DNA from: Heyndrickxia sporothermodurans
GTDB lineage: Bacteria; Bacillota; Bacilli; Bacillales; Bacillaceae_C
DNA length: 64,000 nucleotides
Assembly: GCA_018333075.1 (NCBI GenBank)
Contig: BORH01000003.1
Coordinates: forward strand, 310,001 to 374,000
Direction of reading: 5' to 3'
The notes under the pieces are model-generated. The model was not told the origin of the DNA, made no database searches, and saw only the letters and a list, made by a program, of their open reading frames with translations. Made by a program: the position numbers and the translations under genes. Of the stretch, positions 1 through 9,557 are shown piece after piece. Each line of letters begins with the position of its first letter. Within the stretch, counting starts at the first letter, position 1.

Positions 1-94
1 TAGTATTCCAGTCTTGCTTTTATTCTGAATTTGGTAAAAATGTGATAAAATAGTCATTATTCATTTTTGGAAGTAATAGGGGGAAACAGGAATC

Positions 95-1165
95 ATGATT
101 CAGAGAAAATGGAAGCTGAGAAAAAAATATTTCTATTTATTTGCATTACTGCTTTTAATACCATTTTCTCTTTTATACGTAACCTCAAATACATATGCTA
201 AAACAAAGGATATTGCACCGAAATTTGATTGGGCACACTCTTTTTCAGAAGGTTTAGCAGGTGTAACCGAAAAGGGGAAATATGGATTTGTTGATAAATC
301 TGGAAAAATGGTGATCAAACCCTATTATAATTCGATTGACGTTTTTTCTGAAGGTTTAGTCGGTGTTGAGGTAAAAGGGAAATGGGGATATATTGATAAA
401 AAAGGAAAGATGAGGATTAAGCCCCAATACCAACAGGCTAATCAATTTTCTGAAGGTCTAGCATCAGTGAGGATAAAAGGAAAGTATGGGTTTATCAATA
501 AAAAAGGAAAAATCGTTATTAAACCTCGATATGATTGGGTTTCTGACTTTTCTGAAGGTCTTGCAGCCGTACAAGTAAAAGGGAAACGTGGGTTTATAGA
601 TAAAAAGGGAAGAATTAAGATTAAACCACAGTATGATGAGGTATCTGATTTTTCTGAAGGACTTTCTATTGTAAGGACAAATAGTGTAGCTCATATTGGG
701 GCATATGGTGTGATTGATAAAAAAGGGAAAATTGTTTTAAAGCAAAAATATGATAATATTACAGAGTTCTCTGAAGGATTAGCTTCCTTTATGATTAATG
801 GAAAAACAGGCTTTGTAAACACAAAAGGAAAAATCATCATTAAACCTCAAGATTGTCAGGTTTCGGAAAGAGGATTTTCGAATGGAGTATCGAAAATGCT
901 TTGCGGGAAAAGGTTTAGGGAGAAAGTAGCTTTTATGAACAAGGCAGGGAAGTTTGTCTTGACAACTAAATATGATAACTATTCAATAGGATATTTCTCC
1001 GAAGGTCTTGTACCAGTCGAATCAAAGGGGAAATGGGGATTTATGGATAAAAAGGGACGAATGAAGATTAAGCCCCAATATGATTATGTTTCCGAGTTTA
1101 CCGAAGGAATGGCGGTAGTAGGAAAAGGATTTAAATATGGATACATACGTAATCCTCTTAAATAA
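95..1165 (+). CDS. WG-repeat exported protein
   Basis: The protein has 356 residues. A basic N-terminus is followed by a hydrophobic segment (about residues 12-34) ending near SNTYAK, so it is probably exported or anchored by its N-terminus. The rest is nine tandem units of about 35 residues, each with a variant of FSEGL followed by KGKxGFIDKKGKxxIKPxY, the signature of WG (KWG) repeats. The seventh unit is degenerate (GFSNG). The family has no defined enzymatic activity; the repeats probably form a beta-rich binding surface (inference). Spacing from the upstream AGGGGG ribosome site is good. The gene stands alone and ends in an intrinsic terminator. Confidence 0.85.
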   Translation: MIQRKWKLRKKYFYLFALLLLIPFSLLYVTSNTYAKTKDIAPKFDWAHSFSEGLAGVTEKGKYGFVDKSGKMVIKPYYNSIDVFSEGLVGVEVKGKWGYIDKKGKMRIKPQYQQANQFSEGLASVRIKGKYGFINKKGKIVIKPRYDWVSDFSEGLAAVQVKGKRGFIDKKGRIKIKPQYDEVSDFSEGLSIVRTNSVAHIGAYGVIDKKGKIVLKQKYDNITEFSEGLASFMINGKTGFVNTKGKIIIKPQDCQVSERGFSNGVSKMLCGKRFREKVAFMNKAGKFVLTTKYDNYSIGYFSEGLVPVESKGKWGFMDKKGRMKIKPQYDYVSEFTEGMAVVGKGFKYGYIRNPLK

Positions 1166-1524
1166 AAATACATATTTACTATATTAAGAGACAAATAAAA
1201 CAGTTTAGGGGTACAGTTAATATTTTAGAATATTGACTGTACCCCTTTCTCGTAAAATACTAGTGTTTTCTTCCTGGTTCGATTTTTCAAAAGCATTACA
1301 TATGAAAGATGATAGTTGGAATGGCCCATTGTCAAAAAAATAGATATTAGATTAAATTAGTATAAATCTTTCCAGTGGTGTTCAATGAGTGCAACTACTA
1401 AAGTAATTGGGTTAGGCGCATTTGACATATAGGACAACCAGGAAAAAAACTAAGGGGGGGAGATGTTAGCTTTAAAGTCTGAATGTTCAGTTTTTATTAA
1501 ATTACTATACTAGGAGGAGTGAAA
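1166..1524. other. Intergenic region before the bpr-like gene
   Basis: About 360 bases without a gene. The first 85 bases hold the terminator of the WG-repeat gene. No convincing promoter or structured leader could be recognised in the remainder. A G-run (AAGGGGGGG) near 1452 looks like a ribosome site but is not followed by an open frame of useful length. The functional ribosome site AGGAGG is at 1512-1517. Confidence 0.5.
1207..1250 (+). terminator. Intrinsic terminator of WG-repeat gene
   Basis: Arms AGGGGTACAGT (1207-1217) and ACTGTACCCCT (1236-1246) pair perfectly. An inner AATATT/AATATT extension and a T-rich tail follow the pattern of an intrinsic terminator. Confidence 0.85.
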
Positions 1525-4500
1525 GTGAGAAGTAGGTGGAGAGTCCGTGTTTGGTCAATATTTATGTCGAGTGTAATGCTAATTTGGATCATGCTTCCAG
1601 CATCTTCTTTAGCAATAGAAAATAATTACACAGGAAATAAGATATCTGTCGGTGATGGGATAGATAAAATTAATCAAAGGGTAATGAAGGAATTTAAAGA
1701 TAAGGAATATGCTACATTTATCGTCCTGTTGAAGGAGCAAACCAATACAACGAAAATCGCAAAAGAAGCAGAAAAACAATCTCAAAAGCAAAATCTCTCC
1801 TCAGTAAAATCTCTTCATGCGAAAAGATCTGCAATCGTATCCGCATTACGCACGAAAGCATTAGAAACTCAACAACATGTTAAAGAATTATTAGGAAAAG
1901 AAAAAGTGATGAAGCGAGTAAAGGAGTTCCAGTCCTATTATATTGTCAATGCTCTAGCTGTAACTGGAACAAAGGAAACAGTAGAAAAGCTTGCAGAACT
2001 ACCCGAGGTTAAAAGTATTATTCCAAATGGAGTACAGAAGCTTTCGCCAATCGTACCTAATCAAGAAAAAGGAGCGGTGAGTACGGAGTCTGAGACTACA
2101 TTAGAGGATGATCCCAGCGTGGAATGGAATATTTCACATATTGGCGCTCCAAAGGCATGGGAAAAAGGGATTAACGGAACTGGAACTGTTGTGGCTAGCA
2201 TAGACAGTGGTGTTGATTGGCGCCATCCAGCATTACAGACAAAATATCGTGGTTATAACCCCGAAACTCCAACAAAAGGTTCTCATGAATTTAACTGGTA
2301 TGATCCTGTCTATAAAATTGGCGAACCTGTAGACTCAGTAGGCCATGGAACACATACAATGGGCACGATTGTCGGTCAGGAGGCTGATGGGAAAAATAAT
2401 ATCGGTGTAGCTCCGGGAGCAAAATGGATTTCTGTTCGAGCTTTTACAGATGATGGAGGAGAGGATCGCCATATTTTAGCAGCTGGGGAGTGGGTGTTAG
2501 CTCCAAAGGACAAAGATGGACAACCCCACCCAGAAATGGCTCCAGACGTTATTAATAATTCTTGGGGAGGTAATCCAGAGTACAATGAGTGGTTCCGTCC
2601 AATGGTTCAGGCTTGGATTGATGCTGGGATTGTACCTGTTTTCTCAGCTGGGAATTCATCCATCTTTATGGCAAATGGGCCTGGTACCATTTCAGCACCA
2701 GGGAATTATCCTGAAGCTATCGCGGTTGGAGCAACTGATAGTGTGGATAAAATCGCTTCCTTTTCATTCAGAGGTCCATCACCATATGGAGAAATCAAGC
2801 CTGACTTAACTGCACCTGGGGTATCTATCCGTTCATCAACACCTAAAGGCAATTATGAGGGAGGATGGAATGGAACCTCTATGGCTGCACCACATGTAAG
2901 TGGAGCTGTTCTCTTGTTGAGGCAGCTTAATAGGCAAATGACAGTAGAACAAATAAAGGAGCTACTTACATTTACAAGTACTCCAAAAACCGATGAACAA
3001 TACACAGAATCACCTAATCATGCATACGGTCATGGTGTGTTGAATGTAGAGGCAGCAGTTCATTCAGTTATCAATGGACTTGGAGAAATTCATGGTCAGA
3101 TTAAGAAAGATGGCATAGATACAACCCCTCCAACATTAGAATCTGACGAACAGAAAACAATGTATTTAGGAACAGATCAGCATTTATTTGTTCGGGTGAA
3201 AGATAATGTTAGTGTAAATAGCGTCACATTAAGAATTCGTCAAAACGGTGAGAATGACTGGGAAACTATAAGGGCAAAGCGTATCTCTGGTAACCATCAG
3301 GAAGGAGTGTATGAAGCAGTAATTGAGCAGGATCAATTAATCGGGTCCAAGCTTCGTTACTATTGGATTGCTGAGGATTTTAGTGGAAATTCAACTGAAA
3401 GTGATATTGTAGATGCATCTATTTTAGATGGTGTGACCGTAGGGTATCGAGAAAATTTTGAGTCTTACCCATCAGGATGGTTTTCTTATGGCCGCCACAA
3501 TGAGTGGCAATGGGGAGAACCGACATTTGGCCCAGAAAAAGCAGCATCGGGAACAAAAGTTTATGCGACTAATTTACGAGGTAACTATAGTACGGGCGCA
3601 AATATGACATTGCAAATGCCTCCTATCCTTGTTCCAAAAGAAGGTGCATTTATGTTATTTAAGCAATGGTACAATATGAGCTATTTTGATGATCTGGGAA
3701 GTGTGCTCGTTTCAACTGATCAAAAGACATGGAAATCATTAGCCGAGATTAAGAGCGGAAAAAAAGAATGGCATGACCAATTTGTTGATCTTTCTAATTA
3801 TTCAGGACAAAAAGTGTATGTTGCATTTAATTTAAACATTGAAGGCTCGGTTGGAATGGAAGGCTGGTATATTGATGATCTTCGTCTTCTTTCAAGCGGG
3901 AATTTCACAGAAGAATTACAAAAAACAATTGAAAATTCTAATCAAGAAAATAATTCTCCTTTATCAAATAAAACAGTAGCATTGCCGAAAGAGAATATAG
4001 AATATCCGTCGAAGGTTCAAGCGGTTCCTAGTAGCCAAACATCTGGATTACCATTAAATGCAACAGTATCAATTGTTGAAACCGGAAGAACTGTTACAGC
4101 GAGTCCTGAAAATGGAGAATACAAATTACTCCATCCAAAAGGCTCGTACACAGTTAAGGCTGAAGCTTACGGATTTGCTTCTAAAACACAGATGGTTACA
4201 GTAAATAAGGATTCAAAGGTCGAAGCCAATTTTACTCTTGATCCATTACCAAAAGGAACAATCCAAGGCATAATCACAGATCAAAAGACGGGCAATCCGA
4301 TAAAAGATGCAACAGTGATGGTCCTTGAAGATGCAGCTATTAAACCTGCTAAAACAGATGAAAATGGACATTATTCACTTGAATCCTATGAAGGAAAATA
4401 CACTGTGTATGTATATGCTAAAGGATATCATAGCTATAAGATTGTAGCAGACGTTAAACCGAAAAATACACTTGAAGCTAATGGAGCATTGAAGCCATTT

Positions 4501-5586
4501 ATTGGTACAGTGAGTGAAATTGCCTATGATGACGGAACTGCTGAAACCTCATTTGCATTCCCGACGGCAGGAAACGCATGGGCTGTAAAAATGGCAGTCC
4601 CAGATGGAAAGGAAGCAGCTATTCTTGGAGCAAATTTAGGATTCTGGAACACATTATGGCCAAGGCCAGGTGGCACGAATATTGAAATCGCCATCTATGA
4701 CGCTACTGGAAAAAATGGAATGCCGGGTAATCGCTTAGCTGGACCAGTCAAGGCGGAGGCAATAAGAGATCAAAACGTTTGGACAAATGTAGATTTATCT
4801 GATTTAGGTGTGGTTGTGGATGATGATTTTTATATCGTATATTTCCAAGCAGACGATCATCCATATGCACCATCCATTGCAACTGATAAAAATAGTACGT
4901 GGAAGGGACAAAGCTATCAGTTCTTAAAAGGGGATCAATGGTATCAAACTCCAAAAAATGAAGGAAACTATATGATCCGTGCCAATGTTTCTATATATGA
5001 TAAGGACGAACCACCTATCGAAGATATATTGACGATAGAAGCACCTGTTGATGGAAGTAGCACAAATCAAGAAGTAGTGAAGGTTGAAGGGAAGGTGCAA
5101 ATGCAGGACTTAAAAACAGTAGAAGTAAATGGACAAAGTGCAAATGTAAATGAAGATGGGTCATATGATGCAGATATTTCCCTTCATGACGGAGAAAATG
5201 AAATTAAAGTGATTGCAAAATCTGGAAGTGGAAGAGAACTGACAAAGTCTGTTAAAGTATTTGCAAAACTAAATGCACCGATTATTGAAAAACTTAAGCC
5301 GGATAAGGACGCATCATACAAGGTAGGTCAAACAGTAAAGGTAGAATTTGAAAGTGAATCTAAATTAAAGTCAACCTTTACCATTCGAATTCCGGGTATG
5401 GAAGATGATGGATTATCTGATTTACAAATGGACGAAGTGAAAAAAGGCTATTACGTTGGTTATTGGAAGGTTCCAATAGACATCATTGCAAAGGGAGCAA
5501 CAATTGAAGTCAAAGCAAAAGATAGTTTTGGAAATGAAACAAGAAAACTAGCTCCAGGGAAACTATTTATTAATACAAAAAAGTGA
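1525..5586 (+). CDS. bpr: Bacillopeptidase F-like subtilisin (S8)
   Basis: Secreted multidomain serine protease of about 1350 residues. Order: signal peptide (ends near PASSLA), inhibitor-I9-type propeptide (about 50-170), subtilisin domain (about 200-520), an immune-inhibitor-A/MAM-like beta domain (about 640-800), two carboxypeptidase-regulatory-like modules (about 840-990), a further beta domain and Ig-like C-terminal modules. The triad is visible: Asp in ASIDSGVDW, His in GHGTHT, Ser in GTSMAAPHVSG; the oxyanion Asn is in FSAGNSS. Architecture and length match B. subtilis Bpr (about 1430 residues). An upstream GTG at 1519 lies one base from AGGAGG, so GTG 1525, seven bases away, is preferred. 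Monocistronic. Confidence 0.9.
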   Translation: MRSRWRVRVWSIFMSSVMLIWIMLPASSLAIENNYTGNKISVGDGIDKINQRVMKEFKDKEYATFIVLLKEQTNTTKIAKEAEKQSQKQNLSSVKSLHAKRSAIVSALRTKALETQQHVKELLGKEKVMKRVKEFQSYYIVNALAVTGTKETVEKLAELPEVKSIIPNGVQKLSPIVPNQEKGAVSTESETTLEDDPSVEWNISHIGAPKAWEKGINGTGTVVASIDSGVDWRHPALQTKYRGYNPETPTKGSHEFNWYDPVYKIGEPVDSVGHGTHTMGTIVGQEADGKNNIGVAPGAKWISVRAFTDDGGEDRHILAAGEWVLAPKDKDGQPHPEMAPDVINNSWGGNPEYNEWFRPMVQAWIDAGIVPVFSAGNSSIFMANGPGTISAPGNYPEAIAVGATDSVDKIASFSFRGPSPYGEIKPDLTAPGVSIRSSTPKGNYEGGWNGTSMAAPHVSGAVLLLRQLNRQMTVEQIKELLTFTSTPKTDEQYTESPNHAYGHGVLNVEAAVHSVINGLGEIHGQIKKDGIDTTPPTLESDEQKTMYLGTDQHLFVRVKDNVSVNSVTLRIRQNGENDWETIRAKRISGNHQEGVYEAVIEQDQLIGSKLRYYWIAEDFSGNSTESDIVDASILDGVTVGYRENFESYPSGWFSYGRHNEWQWGEPTFGPEKAASGTKVYATNLRGNYSTGANMTLQMPPILVPKEGAFMLFKQWYNMSYFDDLGSVLVSTDQKTWKSLAEIKSGKKEWHDQFVDLSNYSGQKVYVAFNLNIEGSVGMEGWYIDDLRLLSSGNFTEELQKTIENSNQENNSPLSNKTVALPKENIEYPSKVQAVPSSQTSGLPLNATVSIVETGRTVTASPENGEYKLLHPKGSYTVKAEAYGFASKTQMVTVNKDSKVEANFTLDPLPKGTIQGIITDQKTGNPIKDATVMVLEDAAIKPAKTDENGHYSLESYEGKYTVYVYAKGYHSYKIVADVKPKNTLEANGALKPFIGTVSEIAYDDGTAETSFAFPTAGNAWAVKMAVPDGKEAAILGANLGFWNTLWPRPGGTNIEIAIYDATGKNGMPGNRLAGPVKAEAIRDQNVWTNVDLSDLGVVVDDDFYIVYFQADDHPYAPSIATDKNSTWKGQSYQFLKGDQWYQTPKNEGNYMIRANVSIYDKDEPPIEDILTIEAPVDGSSTNQEVVKVEGKVQMQDLKTVEVNGQSANVNEDGSYDADISLHDGENEIKVIAKSGSGRELTKSVKVFAKLNAPIIEKLKPDKDASYKVGQTVKVEFESESKLKSTFTIRIPGMEDDGLSDLQMDEVKKGYYVGYWKVPIDIIAKGATIEVKAKDSFGNETRKLAPGKLFINTKK

Positions 5587-5636
5587 ACCAACACATTAAA
5601 ACTAATGGTCAAGGGTTGTTCCATAGCTAAACTAAT

Positions 5637-5671
5637 AAAAAAACCTACATTTTCTGTAGGTTTTTTTATTG
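5637..5671. terminator. Bidirectional terminator, bpr / GDSL hydrolase
   Basis: AAACCTACA and TGTAGGTTT pair around a short loop and are flanked by A- and T-runs on both sides. It can terminate both the protease gene (+) and the convergent GDSL gene (-). Confidence 0.85.
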
Positions 5672-5747
5672 TTGAGTTCTGTTTATTACATTTTTTTGAA
5701 ATAAATGAGGTTTACCACGCAGAAGCACAGATGTACTGATTCAATTA

Positions 5748-6458
5748 TTAAAGACCTAGCGATTTAATGGCAATTTCTGACAATATTTTATGTCCTAAAT
5801 CGGTTGGATGGTTGTCATCTTTTATAATGTAAATAGATTGATCGTCCCCAATAGCGCTGTAAGCATCGGCTAGAATAACATCGCCGTTTGAGCTTTGAAT
5901 GACAGAATATATGTCTGAATTAACTGGTGGCAGTATGTAGTCAACATATGCATGAACACCGCTTTCGGTTGGGAACGGATTGAAAATATTGTAGACTACG
6001 ATTTTCGCATCTGAAAGTGACTGAATTTCTGAAATGATGCTACCTATATTTTCCACCATGTTCTCAAGAATACCTGGTAAAACATCTGGATTCTCAATAC
6101 TTGCTAACAAGCCTTGAAGAAAATCATTGCTACCAATATTGAGTGTGATAATATCCGCATGTCGTACTGCCTGGCGAAATTTATCATCTTTTCTTAATGC
6201 GTTTAACAATTGCTCTGTCGACCATCCTGGTACACCAAGGTTCCTTACGCGCATGTCCGTGTCCTTCCCTATAATAGATGGAAATGCTACTTTCGATGGA
6301 TGATTGTTGTTTTCATCCAAATTGTATCCAAAGGTAATGGAATCCCCAAGAGCAACTAATGATTTTTTTGCATGCTCACTTTTTGCAAAAGCTGATGATG
6401 TAAATAGCGAACTTACTAACATTAAAACTGCTATTATTGATATAAATTTCTTTCTCAA
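5748..6458 (-). CDS. Secreted GDSL/SGNH-family hydrolase
   Basis: About 236 residues with a signal peptide (cleavage near SSAFA). SGNH blocks are clear: ALGDSITFGY (nucleophile Ser), a Gly in LGVPGW, NIGSNDF (Asn) and a C-terminal DDNHPTDLGH carrying the catalytic Asp-His pair. Such enzymes are secreted esterases or lipases; the substrate cannot be deduced. Two starts are possible: GTG at 6467 sits directly on the AAAGGA ribosome site, so TTG at 6458 is preferred for spacing. It is transcribed alone, towards the protease gene. Confidence 0.85.
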   Translation of the reverse strand: MRKKFISIIAVLMLVSSLFTSSAFAKSEHAKKSLVALGDSITFGYNLDENNNHPSKVAFPSIIGKDTDMRVRNLGVPGWSTEQLLNALRKDDKFRQAVRHADIITLNIGSNDFLQGLLASIENPDVLPGILENMVENIGSIISEIQSLSDAKIVVYNIFNPFPTESGVHAYVDYILPPVNSDIYSVIQSSNGDVILADAYSAIGDDQSIYIIKDDNHPTDLGHKILSEIAIKSLGL

Positions 6459-7110
6459 ATTTTTCACATCCTTTGTGAATTATTCTAAAGTGTATCAAGC
6501 AAGTAAACATTACACTGTTATATATATAAGTACAATTCAAAACTTTAAAAATAGTATAGTTAACTCAATAACTCAATTGTGTCGAAGCTTGTTGTTAAAA
6601 TTAATAATTTTACCTACAAATTTAGATAAGATAGATTATGTCTGAAACAAGGTTTATTCCCGGAAGTGATTCGCTTCCTTGCATGGAACTATTGATGGAA
6701 ATGTGGTTATTATAAGTGAAATCTCGTTAAATGATATTTTAGATAAAGGCTGCGAAGTGTTAGCGTTGGACCGTAGTCACTGTAAAATAATAGTGAATAT
6801 AAATCTGTAAAATCTATTGTCATAGAGAAAAAGATGTTAAGAGAAACGGGAAAATGCCAGTTTCTCTTTTTATAAAGTTGAAAAATGAAAATACAAAATT
6901 AGTATATTTGCAGTTGTGTGGAGGAGATCTATTATTTAGTAACGAATTTTTATGGAGGAAGGTTATTTTATTATTAACATGATGTAAAGGGATAAATATA
7001 AAAAGTGTTATGGTAATGCAGGAATTTTTGAAGGAAAAAGACCTGGTTTATTAGAAAACCTTGTTTTTTATCAATGACAGTGAAACCTTCTGATTGGAGT
7101 GAAAATAATC
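6459..7110. other. Long intergenic region with terminator and possible relic
   Basis: About 650 bases between divergently transcribed genes. An open stretch of roughly 45 codons (about 6678-6812, plus strand) follows an in-frame stop and lacks a good start, so it may be a gene relic. It is followed by a strong terminator at 6839-6873. The remainder is A+T-rich; the promoters of the GDSL gene (minus) and the lipoprotein gene (plus) must lie here, but no convincing boxes were identified. Confidence 0.4.
6839..6873 (+). terminator. Orphan intrinsic terminator
   Basis: AAGAGAAAC (6839-6847) pairs with GTTTCTCTT (6860-6868) and is followed by a T-run. No intact gene precedes it on the plus strand, so it may end an unannotated short transcript or a decayed gene. 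Confidence 0.75.
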
Positions 7111-7659
7111 ATGAAGATAAGTAAACAGAAGTTATATATAAAATATTTTTCTTTTTTTATTTTCGCATTAGTGGTTTTAGGAGGATGTGAATCTGAATCG
7201 GTAAATACACCATTGTATGAAGGTGAAAGCTTAACTATTGGAATAATAGGTAATGCTCCAAAAGTAAGAGAAGAAAATATTGTATTTAAGAAGATTACTT
7301 TTAAAGAAATAGAAAATGTTAAGCGTCTTTCAGCTGAATATGATGGGGTTTTTATTATGAAAGAAAATTTATCTGAAGCTGCAAATAGTAAATATGTAAA
7401 AGTATATTTGAATTCAAGTATTCCTTTTTTCTTTATAGAGTCTAGCAAATCATATATGCCATTTATCAATGAAAAGCTATCATATGAAAATTCTCCAGAA
7501 ACACACTCTGACAACTATGCGACAGGAATTCTAAAGTCAGGAGATAAAATAAAAACATGGGGATATGGGCTATTCAATGATAAGGTAAATGAAACGAATA
7601 TTAAAGCTGCCTATTCAAGAATATTTTCTACCATTGAATCAATAAAGGCTAAAAAGTAA
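7111..7659 (+). CDS. Putative lipoprotein, unknown function
   Basis: About 182 residues. A lysine-rich start, a hydrophobic stretch and a lipobox (VLGGC, cysteine near residue 25) mark it as a lipoprotein attached to the outer face of the membrane. The mature part starts with acidic, serine-rich residues and contains SLTIGIIGNAPKVREENI; no known domain is recognised. ATG 7111 is preferred to the GTG at 7099, which overlaps the GGAG ribosome site. Similar small lipoproteins are common as lineage-specific genes in Bacillaceae. No operon partner is seen. Confidence 0.7.
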   Translation: MKISKQKLYIKYFSFFIFALVVLGGCESESVNTPLYEGESLTIGIIGNAPKVREENIVFKKITFKEIENVKRLSAEYDGVFIMKENLSEAANSKYVKVYLNSSIPFFFIESSKSYMPFINEKLSYENSPETHSDNYATGILKSGDKIKTWGYGLFNDKVNETNIKAAYSRIFSTIESIKAKK

Positions 7660-7710
7660 AATGTTGATTTGTACTATTTGTCTATTGTTCATATAGTATT
7701 GTAAGGAATA

Positions 7711-7745
7711 AAAAGAATCCCCCTTCTTATTGAGAGGGGGGATTA
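7711..7745 (-). terminator. Terminator of tatA, overlapping its stop codon
   Basis: AATCCCCC (7716-7723) pairs with GGGGGATT (7737-7744). On the minus strand the stem is followed by CTTTTTATT. The tatA stop codon lies inside the hairpin. Confidence 0.75.
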
Positions 7746-8011
7746 GTCGTATGATCTGTTTTAGTTATATTAGTTGTTTCACTAGTATCAACTATAACAT
7801 TTTCTGTTTGTTTAATCTGATTTTGTTCTTTTGTTACATTGATTGGTTGCTGTTTATTATTATCTGAATCTGTATCAAGAATTCCTTGTGTTGCGTTTTT
7901 GAACTCTCGAAGGGTTTTTCCTGCTGCTTTACCTAACTCAGGCAATTTTTTGGGACCAAATAGAATTAAAGCTACTGCACCAATCAATACGATTCCTTCT
8001 GCATTCAGCAT
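7727..8011 (-). CDS. tatA: Sec-independent translocase subunit TatA/E
   Basis: 94 residues with the TatA plan: a short N-terminus, one membrane helix (about residues 5-20), the hinge [17 protein letters not shown], an amphipathic helix and a polar, low-complexity Gln/Thr-rich tail. TatA multimers form the pore for folded twin-arginine substrates together with TatC, which is not in this window. Start ATG 8011 has a GGGAGG ribosome site seven bases away. Orphan TatA genes are usual in Bacillaceae, which carry several. Confidence 0.92.
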   Translation of the reverse strand: MLNAEGIVLIGAVALILFGPKKLPELGKAAGKTLREFKNATQGILDTDSDNNKQQPINVTKEQNQIKQTENVIVDTSETTNITKTDHTTNPPSQ

Positions 8012-8377
8012 TTAAAAAACCTCCCTTGAGAAAACACTCATTATTATACTATATTATTTGAGTGAAAATTACTAACAATATTGTGTACGTTTTGAAAACA
8101 GTAAGTTTAGTTAATTATTTTAGTCTGACAAAAGAACATATGGATTTCAGAAAAATGTGATTAATGCTGATAAATAGTAATCTTTAGGCAGGAGAATCAG
8201 TTTCTATAAAGAAAAAGTTATAATAATTTACTTTATAAAAAGCATATACCTCTTATTTCTAGTCTATTTAAAATAATAAAATAGATTTTGGCAGTGGAAT
8301 ATTTTTTATAGACATATCCATCTCTTACTGTTATTTGTTTTTTAGCATTGAATAATAAAATAAGTGAAAATGAGGTG
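8012..8377. other. Intergenic region tatA / small membrane protein
   Basis: About 365 A+T-rich bases between divergent genes. Nothing is identifiable apart from the two ribosome sites at its edges; promoters for both genes should be here, but no confident box pair was found. Confidence 0.4.
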
Positions 8378-8569
8378 ATGATTATTTCAAGGGAGGAAAG
8401 GGAAAGATTACAGGCAAAAGAGCAAAAGAAAAATCCTGGAGGAATTCTTAATAGTACTTTGGCAAGAGCAGTAACTGGTTCTCCAGATGGTGGATGTTTA
8501 ATAAATATTGTTTCAGCTATAATAATCATTATTATTATCCTAATAATAAAGGCCTGTTCAAATGGATAA
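8378..8569 (+). CDS. Small C-terminally anchored protein (DUF6366-like?)
   Basis: 63 residues. A charged N-terminus (SREERERLQAKEQKKNP) is followed by GGILNSTLARAVTGSPDGG and one very hydrophobic C-terminal helix of about 20 residues ending in KACSNG. The pattern 'ERERL..KKNP.G..N....RA.TG' recalls the small DUF6366 proteins of Bacillaceae, from memory and not confirmed. A longer TTG-started form (8348) exists, but ATG 8378 follows GAGGTG. Function unknown. Confidence 0.55.
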   Translation: MIISREERERLQAKEQKKNPGGILNSTLARAVTGSPDGGCLINIVSAIIIIIIILIIKACSNG

Positions 8570-8625
8570 CCTGAACCGATAAAATAATAGAAATCATATG
8601 CATGAAAAAGTCTTTTTCTTTTTTT

Positions 8626-8660
8626 TGAAATAAACGAGCAAAAGCTGCTCGTTTATTTAT
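8626..8660. terminator. Bidirectional terminator
   Basis: A perfect 13-base inverted repeat, AAATAAACGAGCA (8628-8640) and TGCTCGTTTATTT (8646-8658), with T-rich flanks on both strands. It ends the small membrane gene (+) and the TerC gene (-). Confidence 0.9.
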
Positions 8661-9354
8661 TTTTTATTAAACGTATAATTCCAATAAAAATAATAAGAAT
8701 CATTGAATCAAATGCAAGCATAGGTACGATTCTTTCAACATTTATGATCCCAATGAACTTTTGTGTTCCAGAAAGCATCTCCAACAAGAAAGGCTCTTTT
8801 GCAATGGCATGTACACTAATTTGTACTAATATTCCTCCTGCAATAATTTGAAGCCAAAAAAATGTATTAATGATTGTTGTAAGAAAGGGTAAAAGAACAA
8901 AAACAACCACAAGGCTAAATAATAGCACAAATAAAGTTTGAAATATATTATTCGATAATTCAGCAGTAATAATAACGGTATCAAGAGAAATTACAAAGTC
9001 TGTTAATAATATGATTAATAGCATACGGTGAATTGGAATTGGTGGTGCATCTTTACCAAGACCTAATAAGCGATTTTCCTCATTTGGTTGAGCAGTCAGT
9101 GCTAAACGAACACCAATGAATAAAACAATTAACCCAGTAATTAAATGCAGTCCTGGAAAATCTATTATTGTTTGAATAATAGATACATATAAAGTTCTAC
9201 TTGCAGAAAGCATGATAATTGCAAATATTTTTACGATAAAAAGCGCTCTCGGATATTGTTCATATAGATTCTTTCTTAATAACGATGCAATGATTAAAAT
9301 ATTGTCAATGTCATTTAGCAAATTCAGTAAGGCTAATTGAATAATTGACTTCAC
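8653..9354 (-). CDS. TerC/YjbE-family integral membrane protein
   Basis: 233 residues and about seven membrane helices. The N-terminal NDIDNILIIASLLRKN corresponds to the acidic D-x-DN-x-I motif of TerC/YjbE/YkoY proteins, here with Asn at the first position. A second acidic helix (DFVISLDTVIITAEL) repeats the pattern. Family members act in metal-ion (notably manganese) efflux or in metallation of exported proteins, so that role is an inference. GTG 9354 has GGAGGG seven bases upstream. No manganese riboswitch was recognised in the leader. Confidence 0.75.
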   Translation of the reverse strand: MKSIIQLALLNLLNDIDNILIIASLLRKNLYEQYPRALFIVKIFAIIMLSASRTLYVSIIQTIIDFPGLHLITGLIVLFIGVRLALTAQPNEENRLLGLGKDAPPIPIHRMLLIILLTDFVISLDTVIITAELSNNIFQTLFVLLFSLVVVFVLLPFLTTIINTFFWLQIIAGGILVQISVHAIAKEPFLLEMLSGTQKFIGIINVERIVPMLAFDSMILIIFIGIIRLIKNK

Positions 9355-9524
9355 ATGAAACCCTCCAATATGGATGTAGTGAAATCTAAGTAAAATTCCC
9401 CTAATTTGTCCAACTCATAATATTGTATGCAGTCAATTCTATAGACATGCTTTTAAAAAACACCTTAATTTATTCATTCTTTTTATATGCTCTATGTACA
9501 TGTTAAATGAACAATCGCTCGTTT

Positions 9525-9557
9525 TATGTCAACCTATTAATAAAATAAGTTGACATA
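9525..9557 (+). promoter_or_regulatory. BirA-type operator upstream of bioY
   Basis: Perfect 9-base inverted repeat: TATGTCAAC (9525-9533), 15-base spacer, GTTGACATA (9549-9557). Its layout matches the Bacillus BirA operator (TGTTAACC, about 14-15 bases, GGTTAACA). The right arm contains the -35 box of the promoter, so bound BirA-biotinyl-AMP would block RNA polymerase. The downstream biotin transporter supports this reading. Confidence 0.85.

Noticed and set aside
6304-6645. 113-codon plus-strand ORF over the GDSL gene start
   Set aside because: Half of it is antisense to the GDSL gene, the rest is A+T-rich spacer, and no ribosome site precedes it.
9355-9524. Manganese (yybP-ykoY) riboswitch upstream of the TerC gene
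   Set aside because: The leader was read on the minus strand. No characteristic loop motifs or expression-platform hairpin could be seen.
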